A stretch of DNA of 14,015 nucleotides from DAOVDI01 sp965373045. GTDB taxonomy: Bacteria; Acidobacteriota; Aminicenantia; Aminicenantales; Aminicenantaceae. Made by a program: the position numbers and the translations under genes. The DNA is taken from the NCBI GenBank assembly GCA_965373045.1, contig CBDVEQ010000051.1, forward strand, positions 1 to 14,015. The letters run 5' to 3'. Below the pieces are notes generated by a model. The model did not search any database. It was not told where the DNA came from and saw nothing but the letters and a program-made list of their open reading frames with translations. Shown one piece after another: positions 12,073 to 14,015 of this stretch (the stretch's first letter is position 1; every line of letters begins with the position of its first letter).

Positions 12073-13173
12073 ATGAAATTTATTATTAATTGTTATACAA
12101 GGCATAAAGTTATATTCAATCTGATCTTCCTTTTGGCTTTTCTCTATCTGTTCCTTTTCAGCCTGGAATTGATGGGAACTTCCTTAAAATTGTTCGGCAA
12201 GGATTTTGCCACAACTTTGATCAAAACAACCACAAATCCCCTTGTCGGCCTATTCATCGGGATATTGGCCACATCGATTATACAATCATCCTCTTCTACC
12301 ACTTCCATTGTGATCGGACTTGTCGCCGGAGGCGCATTAAATATCGCCAATGCCATTCCCATCATCATGGGAGCCAATATCGGAACATCGGTCACAAACA
12401 CCATGGCTTCCATTACCCAGATAAATCGAAGTCTGGAATTCAAGCGCTCCTTTTCTGCGGCTATTGTTCACGATTTTTTTAATCTTTTGGCGGTCCTTGT
12501 TCTTTTTCCTCTGCAGTATTTCACAAATTATTTAGGGCACGCTGCCACTTTTATGGGAAACGAATTCCAGCATATCGGAGGCCTGAAATTTTTGAGCCCC
12601 ATCAAAGCAATCACCAAACCGGTAGTAGCTGTGATTAAAAACCTTATCGGAGATCATCCCTGGATCCTTCTGGCACTAGCCCTCTTCTGTCTTCTGTTCT
12701 CATTAATAATGATGGTTAAATCACTGAAAATCTTGATCGTCAGCAAGGCGGAGGGCTTATTTGACCGCTATCTTTTTAAAACCGCGTTTCGTGCTTTTTT
12801 CGTCGGATTGTTTATCACTGTCCTGGTCCAGAGCAGTTCGATCACAACATCTCTGGCCGTTCCTCTGGCAGGAGCAGGTCTGCTGACCCTCATCCAGATA
12901 TTTCCTTACACAATGGGAGCCAATATTGGAACGACTGTCACAGCAATCCTCGCTGCTCTTGTTACTGGTAACATTTCAGCCATCATAGTGGCATTTTCAC
13001 ACCTTCTTTTTAATATATCCGGGATCATTATCTGGTGGCCTTTTAGATCCGTTCCCATATTTTTTGCACAGAAATTTGCGCACTTCTCAACCCGAAACAA
13101 ACTTATCCCGATTTTTTACATAGGTTTTGTTTTTTTCTTTTTGCCGGTTCTTTTGATCTATATTTTCAGATAA
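12073..13173 (+). CDS. Na+/phosphate symporter family protein (NptA/type II Na-Pi)
   Basis: 366-residue integral membrane protein with about eight to nine hydrophobic segments. The family's inverted-repeat signature is present twice: QSSSSTTS at 71-78 with GANIGTSVTNT at 100-110, and QSSSITTS at 253-260 with GANIGTTVT at 282-290. These QSSS motifs build the Na+ and phosphate sites in the type II Na+/Pi cotransporters (SLC34-like, NptA), so sodium-driven phosphate movement across the inner membrane is the likely role, although direction and exact substrate are not proved. Unlike many bacterial relatives (YjbB type) it has no fused PhoU domain; instead a separate PhoU gene follows after 13 bp. 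GAGGA precedes the ATG by 5 nt. Confidence 0.9.
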   Translation: MKFIINCYTRHKVIFNLIFLLAFLYLFLFSLELMGTSLKLFGKDFATTLIKTTTNPLVGLFIGILATSIIQSSSSTTSIVIGLVAGGALNIANAIPIIMGANIGTSVTNTMASITQINRSLEFKRSFSAAIVHDFFNLLAVLVLFPLQYFTNYLGHAATFMGNEFQHIGGLKFLSPIKAITKPVVAVIKNLIGDHPWILLALALFCLLFSLIMMVKSLKILIVSKAEGLFDRYLFKTAFRAFFVGLFITVLVQSSSITTSLAVPLAGAGLLTLIQIFPYTMGANIGTTVTAILAALVTGNISAIIVAFSHLLFNISGIIIWWPFRSVPIFFAQKFAHFSTRNKLIPIFYIGFVFFFLPVLLIYIFR

Positions 13174-13186
13174 AGGAGGACATATC

Positions 13187-13864
13187 ATGTTTAAAAAATG
13201 GCTTGCGATATTCAAAAAAGACACACTTATGGATAGAGCCTATCAACGCTCCTTTGAAATGCTCGATCTCACACGAAACATGTTTAATAAATCCAGAGAA
13301 TCTCTGCGTATGAAGGATGATTCCCAGATCGACATCCATATTCGTACTAAAGATGCTGAAGTTAATAAATATGAGCGTGAGGTTCGCCGGGATGTATTCA
13401 AACATCTTGCCATCGGAGGAGCATTAGACCTTTCCTCCGGGCTCGTCCTTGTCAGCATTATTATCGATATTGAACGTATTGGCGATTACGCAAAAAACAT
13501 GGTTGAATTGGCATTGAACCATCCTGGAAAACTCTCCGGGGGAAAATTCGAAGAAGAACTCTGTAAAATAGAGAAAGATGTTGATGAGCAATTCAAGCAG
13601 ACAAGGTACTGTTTTGAATTCTGCGATTCAAAAAAGGGGGGGGAAACTCTGGATCAATTTTTCTGGATCAACAAAGCGTGCGACCGCCTTATCCTAGGGC
13701 TTGTTCGGGGCGAAGAGATCAATATCAGCCCAGGTGATGCTGTAGCCCTGGCTTTGTACATCCGCTGGCTGAAACGCATCAACTCGCATCTTCGAAACAT
13801 CACAACAAGCATTGTCAATCCTTTTGACAGAATCGGATTTGAGCCCAAAAAAAATAAAATTTGA
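13187..13864 (+). CDS. PhoU-domain protein, partner of the phosphate symporter
   Basis: 225-residue all-helical protein. The first PhoU repeat ends in DIERIGDYAKNMVE (94-107), which keeps the metal-binding E-R-I-x-D-x-x-x-N pattern. The second repeat, WLKRINSHLRNITTSI at about 194-209, has lost the acidic Glu and Asp (Lys and Ser instead), so only one metal cluster site looks intact. PhoU proteins restrain phosphate uptake or signalling; here the likely target is the symporter encoded 13 bp upstream, as in fused symporter-PhoU proteins. A perfect AAAGGAGGA lies 6 nt before the ATG, which may give higher translation than the symporter. A run of six A and eight G lies inside the gene. Not clearly the classical PstSCAB-linked phoU, so no symbol is given. 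Confidence 0.88.
   Translation: MFKKWLAIFKKDTLMDRAYQRSFEMLDLTRNMFNKSRESLRMKDDSQIDIHIRTKDAEVNKYEREVRRDVFKHLAIGGALDLSSGLVLVSIIIDIERIGDYAKNMVELALNHPGKLSGGKFEEELCKIEKDVDEQFKQTRYCFEFCDSKKGGETLDQFFWINKACDRLILGLVRGEEINISPGDAVALALYIRWLKRINSHLRNITTSIVNPFDRIGFEPKKNKI
13630..13643 (+). repeat. A6G8 homopolymer tract inside the PhoU-domain gene
   Basis: Six A (13630-13635) are followed by eight G (13636-13643), coding for Lys-Lys-Gly-Gly at residues 149-152, in frame here. Such a G tract is prone to slipped-strand change and to sequencing error. Confidence 0.9.
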
Positions 13865-13901
13865 CTTCACCTGGATTTTTCACGGGTTAATAGGATCTAA
13901 C

Positions 13902-14015
13902 ATGAAAAAAATGACTATCAACAGGCGCCAATTTTTAAAAAAGTTTTCCATGGCAACAGCAGGAGTCCTGGGATTTCCATCCATTGTTCCGGCATCTGCT
14001 CTGGGGCGGCAGGGT
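13902..14015 (+). CDS. Tat-exported protein, probable Gfo/Idh/MocA-type oxidoreductase (3' end outside window)
   Basis: Only the first 38 codons are visible, open to the window edge. They hold a twin-arginine signal: NRRQFLKK at residues 7-14 with Arg8-Arg9, a moderately hydrophobic core with ATAGVLGF, and the end IVPASALGRQG. That last wording is very typical of Tat-exported Gfo/Idh/MocA-family NAD(P)-dependent sugar dehydrogenases, but other Tat proteins share it, and no Rossmann motif is inside the window. AGGAT lies 5 nt before the ATG. It starts 37 bp after the PhoU gene with no terminator seen between, so read-through is possible. Export is well supported; the enzyme family is an inference. 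Confidence 0.7.
   Translation, partial: MKKMTINRRQFLKKFSMATAGVLGFPSIVPASALGRQG

Noticed and set aside
13861..13892. TTGACT with a TTAATA-like -10 before the Tat-exported gene
   Set aside because: Spacing is about 20 bp and the -10 is poor; the TTGACT overlaps the PhoU stop codon. Not enough for a promoter call.

Overview
The window is a bacterial chromosome segment of moderate G+C with strong Shine-Dalgarno sites and tightly packed, often overlapping genes. The molybdenum/tungsten cofactor and tungstate-type transport genes suggest an anaerobe rich in molybdo- or tungsto-enzymes. The phylum cannot be fixed from the sequence. The gene families seen, including the pair of small membrane genes beside lepB, would fit Acidobacteriota/Aminicenantia-like or Desulfobacterota-like lineages (inference).

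Layout. (1) 1-2809, + strand: the end of a GAPDH gene, then pgk, tpiA and secG with gaps of 1-6 bp or overlaps, followed 17 nt later by tRNA-Leu(GAG). (2) 3015-3941, +: a lipoprotein-like DUF1684 gene, visibly more G+C-rich than its neighbours. (3) 3942-4285: no convincing gene, but a REP-like palindrome, a tandem octamer and a long imperfect palindrome that resembles a MITE and ends on the stop codon of the next operon. (4) 10277-4286, - strand: one eight-gene operon, wtpA-wtpB-wtpC-moeA-moaA-moaC-MOSC-mogA, which imports tungstate/molybdate, makes cyclic pyranopterin monophosphate (MoaA, MoaC), adenylates molybdopterin (MogA) and inserts the metal (MoeA). moaD, moaE and moeB are not in the window. 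(5) 10278-10583: the control region of that operon, with a near-consensus promoter, a perfect inverted repeat across it, a structured leader resembling the Moco/Tuco riboswitch class, and a possible divergent 34-codon gene with its own terminator. (6) 11924-10584, -: a multi-span small membrane protein, a 56-residue membrane protein and signal peptidase I, behind a clear promoter. (7) 12073-13864, +: a Na+/phosphate symporter-family protein and a PhoU-domain protein behind a strong promoter. (8) 13902 to the window end: the start of a Tat-exported protein, probably a Gfo/Idh/MocA-type oxidoreductase.

The most interesting part is the layered control region of the Mo/W operon: an operator-like repeat on the promoter, a cofactor-riboswitch-like leader, and a TTG start that is only correct if the leader is non-coding. 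The MITE-like element at the operon's 3' end, the hidden 34-codon ORF and the palindrome over the start codon of the membrane gene upstream of lepB also deserve checking. No CRISPR array, transposase, phage gene or defence system was seen.
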